Below are positions 26,538 through 36,367 of a DNA stretch of 64,000 nt, piece after piece. The DNA is from CALAMC01 sp964459465 (GTDB lineage Bacteria; Zixibacteria; MSB-5A5; GN15; PGXB01): positions 145,406 to 209,405 of the forward strand of contig CAYWLR010000003.1 in NCBI GenBank assembly GCA_964459465.1, given 5' to 3'. The notes below the pieces were generated by a model. It had not been told where the DNA came from and ran no database searches. It was given only the letters and a program-made list of their open reading frames with translations. How positions within the stretch are numbered: the first letter of the stretch is position 1; each line of letters opens with the position of its first letter. The position numbers and the translations under genes are program-made.

Positions 26538-27725
26538 ATGCTCGATAATAATGTCATATTGAAAATGGCCGATGAATTATTGCCATACCAGATTAAAATC
26601 CGCCGCTTTTTGCACCAGCACCCGGAACCATCTTTCGAGGAATTCGCCACGACCCGCCTTCTAATTACCGAATTGAAACGGGAAAAAATAAAAATAATAA
26701 AAATCCCCTGCAAAACCGGGGCGGTCGGCATTATCAATGATGACCTTAAAAAAGCCATTATGGTGCGCAGTGATATCGATGCCCTCCGCGTATTCGAAAA
26801 AACCGCATTGCCCTTCAAATCGCAAAATCCCGGTATTATGCACGCCTGCGGTCACGACGTCCACATGGCCGTCGTTCTGGGCACGGCCATTATTCTGAAC
26901 CGGCTGCGGGACCGCCTCGACTGCGCCGTCAAATTCGTGTTTCAGCATGCCGAAGAAAACCCGCCGGGTGGGGCCGTGGAAATGATCCGCGCCGGCGTGC
27001 TGAAAAAACCCGATGTTAAAATGGTCTTCGGTTTGCACGTCGATCCGGGTGTTCCCACCGGGAAAATCGGACTGCGCGACGGCCGGACTATGGCCTCGGT
27101 CATCGATTTCGATATTACCATAATTGGCAAAGGCGGGCACGCGGCCCGTCCCCATGACGCTGTGGACAGCATCGCCGTCGCCGCTGAAGTTGTCGAATCG
27201 CTGCAAAAAATCGTCTCCCGCGAACTTCGTCCACTCGAACCGGGTTTGATTTCGTTCGGTACTATCGAAGGCGGGACAGCCCGCAATGTCGTCGCCGAAA
27301 GTGTCAGCCTTAAAGGAACCGCCCGGACCCTGTGGCCCGGAAATGTCCGAATCATTCCGCGCCTGATTAAGCGTACCCTCGACGGCGTCTGCCGGGCACG
27401 TGGTGCAAAATACAATCTCAATTTTTTGTCCGGTTATCCAGTGCTTTCGAATAACGAACGCGTCAATGATATCTTCCGCCAATGCCAGACCGAATTGTTC
27501 GGCAAAAATACTATGGTCGCAACGCCGCCGACTTTGGGGGGAGAGGATTTCGCCTATTATATTCAAAAAACCCCGGGGGCAATGTTCCGACTGGGTATTC
27601 GCAACGATAAAATCGGCGCCAATAAATCATGGCATGCCGGAGATTTTATGGTCGATGAAAAAGCCATATTTTATGGGACCTCTCTCCTGTGCGACGCGGT
27701 TTTAAAAGGTAATGCGAAAATTTAA
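26538..27725 (+). CDS. M20D-family amidohydrolase/peptidase
   Basis: This 395-residue metalloenzyme belongs to peptidase family M20D, with aminoacylases, hippurate hydrolases and IAA-amino acid hydrolases. Metal-binding motifs are HACGHDVHMA (near residue 100), QHAEENPPGGA (near 137), GLHVDPGVPTG and a C-terminal LGGEDFAYY. The dimerisation domain lies between (GKGGHAARPHDAVDSIAVAA). AAGGA at 26525-26529 fixes ATG 26538; earlier in-frame codons overlap the previous gene without a ribosome site. No signal peptide, so cytoplasmic. Its end overlaps the next gene by 14 bp. Substrate unknown; N-acyl amino acids or peptides are typical. Confidence 0.92.
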   Translation: MLDNNVILKMADELLPYQIKIRRFLHQHPEPSFEEFATTRLLITELKREKIKIIKIPCKTGAVGIINDDLKKAIMVRSDIDALRVFEKTALPFKSQNPGIMHACGHDVHMAVVLGTAIILNRLRDRLDCAVKFVFQHAEENPPGGAVEMIRAGVLKKPDVKMVFGLHVDPGVPTGKIGLRDGRTMASVIDFDITIIGKGGHAARPHDAVDSIAVAAEVVESLQKIVSRELRPLEPGLISFGTIEGGTARNVVAESVSLKGTARTLWPGNVRIIPRLIKRTLDGVCRARGAKYNLNFLSGYPVLSNNERVNDIFRQCQTELFGKNTMVATPPTLGGEDFAYYIQKTPGAMFRLGIRNDKIGANKSWHAGDFMVDEKAIFYGTSLLCDAVLKGNAKI

Positions 27726-29202
27726 AAATTATTCGGTTATTGTAATTTTTATCGCCTTGGCGGTTCTCGCCGGGACGGGCGATATTTGCGCTTACCAGTA
27801 CCTGTCAGGGCTGGTCGTCAATTTTTCCGACTTTTCCTTCGTTCGCTCCATTACGGCCGGTTATGAATACGCCTATGTCGGGACGACCAACGGCATTACC
27901 CGTTTTAATATCTCCAATAACACTTGGGACCTGCCCCTGACCGGTATCAGCGGCCTTCTGGGTGGGGATATCCTTCGCATCCAGACTTCGCGCAATGATG
28001 AATACCTCTGGGTCGAAACCGAATTGGGCAAATTCGAATACAACCGTACTCACAACTTCTGGACACAAATAAGCCAATTCCCGCCGGACGATGGTTTTGT
28101 GCGCCATTTGAGACCGGAGCCGGTCTATTTCGCCCCGCAAGGATTCAATTACCTGCCCAACGGAGTGTTGGTGGATTTCGAAAACCGACGCTTTCCCCTG
28201 ACCGACATTATCGACGACGGCTGGAGCAACCTCTGGATCGGCACCTGGGGACTGGGTGTCATCCGCGCCGACAATTCCAATTACCAGATGGAGCTTTTAA
28301 ATTATGGTTTGCTGTACCAGGACGTGTCCTGCCTGTCCGTGCATGACGGCCGGCTTTGGGTGGGTGGGGAATTGACCGAATCCCTTCGTCACGGTCTGAC
28401 CATATATTCCATTGAAAATAACTCATTCAATTATGCCCAGCCCGATTACAGCCGCTATTCCCGAACAAGTATTATTAACGACATCGCCATTGGTTCGGAA
28501 AATGCCTATGCCGCGACCAATAACGGTTTGCTGGTCGTCGATAATAAAGATTACGGAGTTTCAATCATGATTCAATCGCCGCCAGAGTGGGGTATCGATA
28601 AAGCGCTGAACTGCGTTGCTGCCCGTGGCGATTCCGTCTTCGTCGGCCTTTCTTATGGCGTCGGGCTAATACGTTTTTTAGATGATTCGATTTCTTTCGA
28701 ACCAACCCTGTTTTTGCCTGACTTGACCGCCCTGTCAATGGAATCATCCGATGACGCCCTCTGGATCGGAACCGATCGCGGCGTCTATCGTCTGGTGTAT
28801 GCCTCCGGGATTATGGAACAGCTCAATATCTGGCAGGTGTCGGGGGCAACGGAAATTTTTGATATAACCATCGGCCCCGATAAAATCTGGATTGCCACCG
28901 GCGAAAATTTGATCGCGATTGACCCCGAAACCGGAGCTGTGGTCGATTATCCCGAAGTCTATAGCTATAACGGGGTGCGCTCGGTCGATTCACAGGGCGA
29001 TATCGTCGCCGCCGCGACCGGCAATGGCCTGCTACTGTTTTTTTTCGGAAAGAAGAAATATCATAATTATTTATATACTCAAAATGACGGTTTGCCGTCG
29101 AACAATATCAAAACCGTCAAATTCGACGGCGATTATCTCTGGGTCGGTTCCGACCAGGGCCTGACCCGATTCTGGCACCGCCACCCCGGTTTATATCATT
29201 AA
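27712..29202 (+). CDS. Secreted beta-propeller protein
   Basis: The 496-residue protein has a signal peptide (about residues 1-27, ending ICAYQ) and repeats of the two-component-regulator-propeller type, each with a core like YAYVGTTNGITRFN, NLWIGTWGLGVIRAD, ALWIGTDRGVYRLV and YLWVGSDQGLTRF. These build seven-bladed propellers, usually sensor domains of hybrid kinases, but here no kinase is attached, so it is a stand-alone periplasmic or surface protein. AAAAGG lies just before ATG 27712, which overlaps the amidohydrolase gene by 14 bp, implying coupled translation. PorZ of type IX secretion also has this fold, but no further match to PorZ is seen. Function unknown. Confidence 0.82.
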   Translation: MRKFKNYSVIVIFIALAVLAGTGDICAYQYLSGLVVNFSDFSFVRSITAGYEYAYVGTTNGITRFNISNNTWDLPLTGISGLLGGDILRIQTSRNDEYLWVETELGKFEYNRTHNFWTQISQFPPDDGFVRHLRPEPVYFAPQGFNYLPNGVLVDFENRRFPLTDIIDDGWSNLWIGTWGLGVIRADNSNYQMELLNYGLLYQDVSCLSVHDGRLWVGGELTESLRHGLTIYSIENNSFNYAQPDYSRYSRTSIINDIAIGSENAYAATNNGLLVVDNKDYGVSIMIQSPPEWGIDKALNCVAARGDSVFVGLSYGVGLIRFLDDSISFEPTLFLPDLTALSMESSDDALWIGTDRGVYRLVYASGIMEQLNIWQVSGATEIFDITIGPDKIWIATGENLIAIDPETGAVVDYPEVYSYNGVRSVDSQGDIVAAATGNGLLLFFFGKKKYHNYLYTQNDGLPSNNIKTVKFDGDYLWVGSDQGLTRFWHRHPGLYH

Positions 29203-29296
29203 TTCTTGCCGCGGCGAATTTACCGGTTGATGACTTTAAAATATTTACCTATTTTGTATTAATCCAACCTGTCGTCGATTTTGACGTATATTAGAA

Positions 29297-30802
29297 ATGA
29301 AGATGTCAAATGGTTTAAATAAAGCGGCGATTCTGATAACACTGGCGGGCTGTCTGATAGTCGGCGGTTCACTTTCGGCGGCCGAGCAGGATTTCTTCGA
29401 TATCTTCCCTATCCAGGTGGAGGGAAAAATCTACGGGCAAATCATCGGTGATTTTAACGGCGATAATCTTAATGACGTCGTCATTTTCTATTCACCGACC
29501 GATAATCCCGATACCCGATTTGCCGGTTTATGCATTAATCTCGGTTCCCACGGTTTCGCTGAACGTCCCGATTATCTGATGCGTCTTCCCCAAACGGCTG
29601 TGCAGGTGGATAAATGTAATGTCGATGCCGACGCCGCCGTCGAAATTGTCTTTCTCGATGCCGATGGGGCCGCCTTTATCGATTTCGACCCGGCCACCGG
29701 TTTGACCAGCCCGCGCCGCCTGATTCGTCAGAATACCATCTACTCCATGCCGGTTTTCAGCGGCATTATTGTTGAACCGTTCTTCGTCCCGTTTGAAGAA
29801 AAAAAGGATATGGTAGCCGTCATCCCGACTTCCAAAGGGTATGTCATTTTCGAAAGGGAAGAAGTCGGTACTTATGAAATTCTCAATCAGCTATCTCTCC
29901 CGATTTTCAGCTATAAGCCCGAAAAAGAATTGAAAGATTTCCGGGGAGGCCGACGGGCTTCCTTCAGCACCGAATTGGCTTCGATTCGCGCCAACGATTG
30001 CAACAAAGACGGTCTGACCGACCTGTATTTCTATTGGGGTCATAAAATATGCTGTTTCATCCAGGACAGCACCGGCAATTTCCCGACCGACCCGAACGTG
30101 AACCTTTCGTTTTTCCCGGAGAATATGGACGGATTTATGCAAACGTGGCTTGATGATTTGAACGGTGATGACCGCCTCGATGCCGTCGTTTCATACACCT
30201 CCGGCGGCATTACCAATGCCGAGACGACGCTGTCCTTTTATTTGTGCGGTCCCGACGGAAAAATGTCGAAAAGTAACAAGCGGGAGATAAGACTGTCCGA
30301 TTCACACTGCAATCTGATTATCAATGATTACAATAATAACCGCCAGCCCGAACTGGTTGTCCCAGCGCTGGAATTGGGGACGATTGCGGCTACCAAAATG
30401 TTTTTGATGAAAAAAGCCGATCTGCACCTTCTCATATATGACCTGGTCGGAGGTATCCCTGAAGAAGAGCCGCGCTCCCGAAAAAAGGTCGAGTTCCGTT
30501 TCAATTTCGATCATCCTCAACCCACGCGGGAAGTGTCACTGGACTGGTCCACCGATTTCAACGGCGATAATCTGCATGATTTGGTTTTTGTTGATGGCGG
30601 GGGTAATATCAAGATATATTGGGGCGATTATAAGGATTTCCTGTCGAATCGGCCCGACCTTGAAATCCCGCTGGACCATCCCGCGACCGTTACGCCGGTC
30701 AACATGGGTGGCGATGGTCTGGCCGATTTGGTCGTGGAACATAATTTGAAGGGTAAATTTGACCGGATTACGATATTAAAAAATCGGGGGAAAAGACGTT
30801 AA
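29297..30802 (+). CDS. Secreted FG-GAP/VCBS-repeat protein
   Basis: The 501-residue exported protein has a signal sequence (residues 1-34, ending LSAAEQ; an internal LAGC could instead serve as lipobox). It carries repeats around calcium-binding loops DFNGDNLNDVVIFY, DCNKDGLTDLYFYW, DLNGDDRLDAVVSY, DFNGDNLHDLVFVD and GGDGLADLVVE, the FG-GAP/VCBS integrin-like propeller. No ribosome site precedes ATG 29297 or the Met at 29303. A possible promoter (TTGATG, 29227-29232; TATTTT, 29250-29255; 17-bp spacing) lies in the 94-bp gap, so it may also be transcribed on its own. It precedes the YbbR gene by 3 bp. Function unknown. Confidence 0.85.
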   Translation: MKMSNGLNKAAILITLAGCLIVGGSLSAAEQDFFDIFPIQVEGKIYGQIIGDFNGDNLNDVVIFYSPTDNPDTRFAGLCINLGSHGFAERPDYLMRLPQTAVQVDKCNVDADAAVEIVFLDADGAAFIDFDPATGLTSPRRLIRQNTIYSMPVFSGIIVEPFFVPFEEKKDMVAVIPTSKGYVIFEREEVGTYEILNQLSLPIFSYKPEKELKDFRGGRRASFSTELASIRANDCNKDGLTDLYFYWGHKICCFIQDSTGNFPTDPNVNLSFFPENMDGFMQTWLDDLNGDDRLDAVVSYTSGGITNAETTLSFYLCGPDGKMSKSNKREIRLSDSHCNLIINDYNNNRQPELVVPALELGTIAATKMFLMKKADLHLLIYDLVGGIPEEEPRSRKKVEFRFNFDHPQPTREVSLDWSTDFNGDNLHDLVFVDGGGNIKIYWGDYKDFLSNRPDLEIPLDHPATVTPVNMGGDGLADLVVEHNLKGKFDRITILKNRGKRR

Positions 30803-30805
30803 ATT

Positions 30806-31723
30806 ATGCCAAGGTTATTAGAAAATCTCTGGGTTAAAATCGCCGCTTTAGGATTGGCGTTTTTATTGTGGCTCCATGTCGCCACCGAAAAAACCTACCA
30901 GATGCAACTGGCTCTTCCCCTGACGCAGGTGGAATTATCCGGCGACCTGACCTTGATCGAACCACCCCCGGAATCGGTGCTGGTGGTGGTCACGGCCGAT
31001 GGTAAAAGTCTGTTGTCCAACGACTGGAAAAAAAGCGGCCTGCGACTGGTAATTTCCCAGAGCCGGCCGGGACGATTCAAAGGCACACTGTCCACCGATA
31101 ATATCAGCCTCGTCCGGGGTGAACGGGTCGGTCTGGTCGAGGTCATCGCACCCCGCGAATTCAATTTCAATTGCGACCATGTCGAAAGCCGCAGCGTCCC
31201 GGTAATCAATCGTTTTGTCGCTCTGCCCGGCGAGGGATTTGCCCTCGGCAAAGCCGATTCCCTGGTGCCCTCCGAAGTGACCATCTCCGGCCCCCGCACC
31301 GCCATCCGCGGTATTGACTTCGTGGAAACCGAACTCGATTCGCTCGATGGCGTCCGCAATGACTTTTCCATGAAAGTGGCGCTTGCCAATCCCGACGCCT
31401 ATGGCGTTAAAGTCCGTCCCGATACCATCAGCCTTTTTGTCAATGTTATCCCGGTCAGGACCATTACCTTGGTCAATGTTCCGATAACAATCCGCAATTT
31501 GCCCGACAGCACTGGCTATGCATATTATCCGCGCACCGTTGACCTGCGTCTGCGCGGCCGGCCCGACCTGGTCGATACTCTCAAAGCCGAAAATATCCCG
31601 GTCGTCGCTGATTATAACCGGGCCGACGCCGGAGGCTTTGCCGCCGTAAAAATCACCCTCCCCGATGCAGTGCAAATCCTGGCCCGTACTGTCGATTCGG
31701 TCCAGATTGTTGTCCGACCATGA
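30806..31723 (+). CDS. YbbR/CdaR-domain protein
   Basis: The 305-residue protein has one N-terminal membrane helix preceded by the typical start LLENLWVKIAALGLAFLLWL, then repeated YbbR domains outside the membrane (about 30-105, 115-200, 210-300). In Firmicutes the YbbR protein CdaR regulates the diadenylate cyclase CdaA encoded upstream; here no cyclase is adjacent, so regulation of c-di-AMP cannot be claimed. Its stop overlaps the tsaD start in ATGA (31720-31723), showing translational coupling. Membrane-anchored protein of unknown partner. Confidence 0.87.
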   Translation: MPRLLENLWVKIAALGLAFLLWLHVATEKTYQMQLALPLTQVELSGDLTLIEPPPESVLVVVTADGKSLLSNDWKKSGLRLVISQSRPGRFKGTLSTDNISLVRGERVGLVEVIAPREFNFNCDHVESRSVPVINRFVALPGEGFALGKADSLVPSEVTISGPRTAIRGIDFVETELDSLDGVRNDFSMKVALANPDAYGVKVRPDTISLFVNVIPVRTITLVNVPITIRNLPDSTGYAYYPRTVDLRLRGRPDLVDTLKAENIPVVADYNRADAGGFAAVKITLPDAVQILARTVDSVQIVVRP

Positions 31724-32724
31724 TCATCCTCGGTGTCGAAAGTTCCTGCGATGAGACCTCCGTGGCCGTCGTCGAAAATTGCGATAACGTCCTCTCCAAT
31801 GTCATCTTAAGCCAGCTGATTCATTCCGATTATGGCGGCGTTGTGCCGGAACTGGCCAGCCGGGAACATCTCAAGGCCGTAACCACCGTCTATCGCGAAG
31901 CACTGGATAAAGCCGGTATCGCCCCCGAACAAATCGATCTGTTCGCCGCCACTTATGGCCCCGGTCTGGTCGGCGCCCTTCTGGTCGGACTGAATTTCGC
32001 CAAAGGCCTGGCGTTCGGTTACGACAAACCCTTCGTCGCCGTCAATCATCTGGAAGGCCATATCGCCGCCAATTTGTTGATTCATAAAGACGCCCTGCCG
32101 CAAAAACACCTGACCTTGATTATTTCCGGCGGTCATACTTCGCTGGTTCTGGTCAATGGCTTCGGCGATTACATCATGCTCGGCCAGACGCGCGATGATG
32201 CCGTCGGGGAGGCCTACGACAAAGTCGCCAAACTCCTGGGATTGGGCTATCCCGGCGGACATCTCATCGACAAATTGGCCAAAGAGGGTGACCGCCGTTT
32301 CCATAAATTCCCGCGCGGGATGATCAAAGAAGACAATTTTGATTTTTCATATTCCGGTCTCAAAACGGCGGTGGCTCTGTATGTCAAAGACATCGGCGAA
32401 AAAAAAGTGCAGGCGTGCCTGCCCGATATTTGCGCCTCGTTTCAGGAAGCGGCGCTGGAAGTACTCGTGGATAAAACCGTCCGGGCCGCCCATGAATACG
32501 GCGTCGAAGCCGTCACCCTAAGCGGCGGTGTGGCCTCCAACAGCCGCCTCAAGGAATTGATGCAGGAAGAACTGTCGAAAACCAACGTCAAGTTTTTCTT
32601 TCCGCCGCCGGATTTATGCACCGATAACGCCGCCATGATTGCCGCGACTGGATATTTGCGCTATAAAATGGATGGCCCCTCGAACCTGACCATCAACGCC
32701 GTGCCGTATCTGCCCCTAGTTTAG
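31720..32724 (+). CDS. tsaD: tRNA N6-adenosine threonylcarbamoyltransferase
   Basis: TsaD transfers the threonylcarbamoyl group to A37 of ANN-decoding tRNAs, with TsaB and TsaE. The 334-residue protein has the N-terminal GVESSCDETSVAVVE, the iron-binding pair of histidines in NHLEGHIAAN, LIISGGHTSLV, DDAVGEAYDKVAKLLGL and LSGGVASNSRL near the C-terminus, the full family signature. It begins inside the stop of the YbbR gene. tsaB and tsaE are not in the window. This is an essential housekeeping gene and shows that the run is core chromosome. Confidence 0.98.
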   Translation: MIILGVESSCDETSVAVVENCDNVLSNVILSQLIHSDYGGVVPELASREHLKAVTTVYREALDKAGIAPEQIDLFAATYGPGLVGALLVGLNFAKGLAFGYDKPFVAVNHLEGHIAANLLIHKDALPQKHLTLIISGGHTSLVLVNGFGDYIMLGQTRDDAVGEAYDKVAKLLGLGYPGGHLIDKLAKEGDRRFHKFPRGMIKEDNFDFSYSGLKTAVALYVKDIGEKKVQACLPDICASFQEAALEVLVDKTVRAAHEYGVEAVTLSGGVASNSRLKELMQEELSKTNVKFFFPPPDLCTDNAAMIAATGYLRYKMDGPSNLTINAVPYLPLV

Positions 32725-33022
32725 TTATTTCGGGAAAGCCATTTGCCAATCTATCCTTTATTCCCGGAATCCACCAATAAAACATCGCTTCTCTTCAATC
32801 CAATTGCCGCCGGGATTTTAACAATTTATATTGCCCGGCAAGCATTAAGGCTGGATATGAAAAAAGCCGATTTATATGGAAATGATGCGTATTATACCGG
32901 GCAACGGCCATCCGGCCCCGGAAACTTTTGGATAAAATAGCCGTTTTGAGATAAACATATTTTATCAGGGAAAAAAGCCGCGAAGCGGCCCAAACAATAT
33001 AGAATCATATCGAGGTGTTGCA
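32725..33022. other. Intergenic region after tsaD
   Basis: About 300 bp without a gene I can support; a 65-codon TTG frame at 32743 has no ribosome site and no family match. CGGGAA (32731-32736) could pair with TTCCCG (32761-32766) over a long loop. A small hairpin GCCGC-GAA-GCGGC (32977-32989) sits in the leader of the next gene; preceded by six A, it would read as a terminator only on the minus strand, where no gene leads into it. Confidence 0.4.
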
Positions 33023-34330
33023 ATGCAGGATGAGCTGTTAGGCAAAATAAAAAGCAAAAAGGCCCGGGTTGGAATTATCGGCCTGGGATATGTCGGTCTG
33101 CCGCTGGCTGTCGAATGCGGCCGGGCCGGCTTCGAAGTGTACGGCTTCGACATTTCCGAAAACAAAGTGAAATTAATCAACGCCGGCAAATCCGATATCG
33201 ACGATGTCCCCGACAGCGCCGTCAAAGATCTGGTGGACAAAGGCAAACTGAAAGCCTTCACCGGACCGAATAATTTGAAAAACTGCGACACCATTTCGAT
33301 CTGCGTCCCGACACCGCTGTCCAAAACCAAGGACCCCGATGTCAGCTATATTCTCGCCGCCGTCAACTGGGTCCAGCCCAATATGCACAAGGAATTGCTG
33401 GTCATTCTGGAATCGACTACCTATCCCGGCACAACCGAGGATATGATTCTCCCGCTTCTGGAGGAATCCGGCCTCAAAGTGGGCAAAGAATTTTACCTGG
33501 CTTTTTCACCCGAGCGCGTTGACCCGGGTAATCCTAAATTCCTTACCCATAACACCCCGCGCGTGGTGGGTGGTATCACCCCCAAATGCACCAAAATCGC
33601 CAAGCTGTTTTACGAGCAGTTCATCACCAATATCTATCCCGTTTCCTCGACCCGCGCCGCCGAAACCGTCAAGCTTCTGGAAAATACTTTCCGCTCCGTC
33701 AATATCGGTCTGGTCAACGAAGTCGCTCTCATGTGCGACCGGCTGGGGCTGAATGTCTGGGAAATCATCGACGCCGCCGCCACCAAACCGTTCGGCTTCA
33801 TGCCGTTTTATCCGGGGCCGGGGCTGGGAGGACATTGTATCCCCATCGACCCCCATTACCTCTCGTGGAAACTGAAAAGCCTGAATTACTACGCCCGATT
33901 CATAGAACTGGCCGGCGATATCAACAGCCACATGCCGGAATACGTCGTCGATAGAATCGGTCGGGAATTCAATCACCGCGGACGATCCATCAAGGGTTCC
34001 AAAATCGTCCTTCTTGGTATTGCCTATAAACGGGATATCAAGGACGTCCGTGAATCTCCGGCTCTCGATGTTTTAAAGCTTCTCGAAAACGCCGGAGCCA
34101 AAGTCGTTTATAACGACCCCTTTGTCCCCGAAATTCGCTGGAACGACGGTAAAATAAAATCAGTAAAACTGACCCCGGCCCTGCTCAAAAACGCCGATTT
34201 GACGGTCATCCTGACCGACCATAATCTCTATGATTACCAGATGATTGTCGATAACGCTCAATTGATTTTCGATACCCGCAATGCCACCAAGAAAATCAAA
34301 ACCAGGCGCAATAAGATAATCCTGTTATAA
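33023..34330 (+). CDS. Nucleotide-sugar dehydrogenase (UDP-GlcNAc/UDP-glucose 6-dehydrogenase family)
   Basis: The 435-residue enzyme oxidises C6 of a UDP-sugar to the uronic acid with two NAD. The N-terminal Rossmann motif is GIIGLGYVGLPLAVECG; the substrate loop has YLAFSPERVDPGN; and the catalytic Cys lies in GPGLGGHCIPIDPHYLSW. ILESTTYPGTTEDM and GIAYKRDIKDVRESPAL complete the WbpA/UgdH pattern. The SPERVDPGN and GGHCIPIDP forms favour the WbpA-like UDP-N-acetylglucosamine 6-dehydrogenase branch, but specificity is not certain. GAGGTG at 33012-33017 is the ribosome site. It is single, closed by a strong terminator, and probably serves surface polysaccharide synthesis. Confidence 0.94.
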   Translation: MQDELLGKIKSKKARVGIIGLGYVGLPLAVECGRAGFEVYGFDISENKVKLINAGKSDIDDVPDSAVKDLVDKGKLKAFTGPNNLKNCDTISICVPTPLSKTKDPDVSYILAAVNWVQPNMHKELLVILESTTYPGTTEDMILPLLEESGLKVGKEFYLAFSPERVDPGNPKFLTHNTPRVVGGITPKCTKIAKLFYEQFITNIYPVSSTRAAETVKLLENTFRSVNIGLVNEVALMCDRLGLNVWEIIDAAATKPFGFMPFYPGPGLGGHCIPIDPHYLSWKLKSLNYYARFIELAGDINSHMPEYVVDRIGREFNHRGRSIKGSKIVLLGIAYKRDIKDVRESPALDVLKLLENAGAKVVYNDPFVPEIRWNDGKIKSVKLTPALLKNADLTVILTDHNLYDYQMIVDNAQLIFDTRNATKKIKTRRNKIILL

Positions 34331-34349
34331 ATTTGCAGGTCAATCTCAT

Positions 34350-34395
34350 GCCGGGTCCTGTCCCGATCATATCGGGATATGACCCGGCTTTTTTT
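34350..34395 (+). terminator. Intrinsic terminator after nucleotide-sugar dehydrogenase
   Basis: GCCGGGTC (34350-34357) pairs with GACCCGGC (34381-34388); an inner stem CCCGAT (34362-34367) with ATCGGG (34371-34376) extends it. Seven T follow. Confidence 0.93.
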
Positions 34396-34552
34396 GGCAG
34401 ATTCTTTTCCGTCAAAAGCCCGGTTTCCTTTTTAAGTTGTTAATAAATAATATCTTAAGGGCCAGGTTCTGCATTTATAAAATTCAGTTCGGGCCGCTTT
34501 TTGCCGATAAATTACTACGGACAGAACCTTGCCATTAAGGCGGCCATACCCT

Positions 34553-36367
34553 GTGGAAAATAACGACCGCGAAATATTAGCGAAGTTTATATCGGAACTG
34601 ATAAAAACCATTAAAGTGGTTTCCGTCTATCCGGAAAACAACCCTTTGCCTATAAAACTGCGCGAATCGTTCAGTGAACGTTTTTCCGAATTTGTGGTAC
34701 AGTGCGGTAAAATACGTCTTGTCATCGGCCGCGATACCATTTCATACGACGGCAAACCGGTCTATCGCGATACTTCCGATGACGAAAAACCCGCCTCGCT
34801 TTTCCACAATGCCGGGATAACCGAAATATCCTTCGGTCCGACTTTCGGATATGAACAGGCAAATCAGTTCTTGGTGATGATGAAAAAATTCCTGAATCGG
34901 GCCGAGGGATCCGACGACCTGGTCATGCTCCTCTGGAAAAGCAATATCGAGGGATTCGATTATCAGACTCTCGAAGATTCCATCTTGGGCGAGTATGAAG
35001 GGGATTTCTTCACGAGAGAATCGAACGTCGATGACCCCTTATCCGATTCCCGGTTCATTAATCAATCCGACAGCGGTAAGCTGAATTATAACTCCATCTT
35101 TCTGGACGATTCCGACGAAACAACCGCCACAAAGCCGCCTGAAAAGACTCCCATTGCGCATGATGAGCTGTGGCGCGAAAAAATGGGGTGGCATAGAGCA
35201 CAACATGATACCCAGGAATTATCGGACAATATCGCCCGTCTTTTTGATCGGCATTTCCGACTGCAGGAAAGCGACGCCGCAATCGCCGCCGCCCTTCTCG
35301 AAGAAGAAACCCGGCATGATCTTTACAAACTGGCCGTGGGGCTGACCCGCGAACTGGTCATGCAGGAAGATGATTATGTTGAGTTCATCGAGACGATTAC
35401 GGTTTGCGAGAAATTCCATACCGACGTTTTCGAAAAGGGCCGGATAGATTGTGCCGTCGATATCGCCGACTTTATTGTCGGTCTGGAAACCAGAATTCCT
35501 GCCGAACGGTATCGCTGGAAAGAACGGCTCAATACGGCCCGGGCCGCTCTGGGGGCAAAAGATACCTTCGTCCGCTTTGGACGGGCGCTAAATGCGACCC
35601 CCGATTTCCCTCCGGAAGAAATCGAAAGGTATCTGGGGCTATTTGGATGGGAGGCGCTGGCTTCAGTGGCCGACTTGCTGGGCGAACTGCAACACCGAAC
35701 CCACCGCCTGGCCGTATGTAATTATTTATGCCGGGCCAACCCCCGGCATGTCGATATCCTGGCCAAAGGCATTTTTGACCGCCGCTGGTTCGTGGTGCGA
35801 AACACCGCCATGATTCTGGCCCGTATCGGTGGCCAACGAGCCCTGACTTTTCTGGAAAAAGCGGCCCGCCATGAAGACCCCCGCGTCCGGCGGGAAGTGG
35901 CCTTCGGATTGATCGAAGCCTCCAGCCCCGGCAGCATCTATCTTCTTAAGGAATTCATCTGGGATAATGACTCTGAAATCAGTCTGATAGCGGTCGAGGC
36001 ACTTCTCAAAATCGACCGTGCTCTGGCCGTTGACCTGCTTATCTCCGTGATAAACGATGAACGTTTCGCCGGTCTGAATGACAGCATTCAGGAAAATGTC
36101 ATCATCGCCTTCTCGCGGTCGGGGGAGAAGCAGGCTGTCGATTATCTGACCGCGCTGGTCAACCCCTGGAAACTGATGCCGACCCTGTCCGATGAGTTTT
36201 ATCGCCGGGTAGCTTTCCGGGCGCTGGCCGCGAATAGGTCGGATGAGGCCGAAAAAGCCCTCGTGAAATTGAGTCGGTGCTTGAGAGGAAAAATTCGCCG
36301 TATGGCCAATCAAGCCCGGGTCGAACGTCTTCAAAACCTGCAGGAGTGCAACCCCAATGGCCGATAA
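34553..36367 (+). CDS. HEAT-repeat protein paired with HD-GYP protein
   Basis: GTG 34553 is chosen because the alternative TTG 34529 adds eight residues unlike the domain; AAGG lies 12 nt upstream. The 604-residue protein has an N-terminal domain (about 5-115: LIKTIKVVSVYPENNP, GKIRLVIGRDTISYDGKPV, GITEISFGPTFGYEQANQFL) that is clearly related to the N-terminus of the next gene's product. A linker and helical middle follow, then HEAT-like repeats (about 395-590: RTHRLAVCNYLCRANP, RNTAMILARIGGQRAL, DPRVRREVAFGLIEASSPG). No signal peptide, so cytoplasmic. Its end overlaps the HD-GYP gene by 11 bp. Probably an adaptor in the same signalling pathway (inference). Confidence 0.8.
   Translation: MENNDREILAKFISELIKTIKVVSVYPENNPLPIKLRESFSERFSEFVVQCGKIRLVIGRDTISYDGKPVYRDTSDDEKPASLFHNAGITEISFGPTFGYEQANQFLVMMKKFLNRAEGSDDLVMLLWKSNIEGFDYQTLEDSILGEYEGDFFTRESNVDDPLSDSRFINQSDSGKLNYNSIFLDDSDETTATKPPEKTPIAHDELWREKMGWHRAQHDTQELSDNIARLFDRHFRLQESDAAIAAALLEEETRHDLYKLAVGLTRELVMQEDDYVEFIETITVCEKFHTDVFEKGRIDCAVDIADFIVGLETRIPAERYRWKERLNTARAALGAKDTFVRFGRALNATPDFPPEEIERYLGLFGWEALASVADLLGELQHRTHRLAVCNYLCRANPRHVDILAKGIFDRRWFVVRNTAMILARIGGQRALTFLEKAARHEDPRVRREVAFGLIEASSPGSIYLLKEFIWDNDSEISLIAVEALLKIDRALAVDLLISVINDERFAGLNDSIQENVIIAFSRSGEKQAVDYLTALVNPWKLMPTLSDEFYRRVAFRALAANRSDEAEKALVKLSRCLRGKIRRMANQARVERLQNLQECNPNGR

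Noticed and set aside
26661..27566. 301-codon minus-strand ORF
   Set aside because: Antisense shadow of the M20 amidohydrolase, whose metal-binding motifs are in the plus frame.
27712..29202. PorZ of the type IX secretion system
   Set aside because: Shares the propeller fold, but no PorZ-specific C-terminal domain or other por genes are visible nearby.
32743..32940. 65-codon TTG ORF after tsaD
   Set aside because: No ribosome site and no recognisable domain; treated as intergenic.
32971..32989. Minus-strand intrinsic terminator
   Set aside because: Five-bp stem preceded by six A would work only on the minus strand, where no gene reads into it; more likely a leader hairpin of the dehydrogenase gene.
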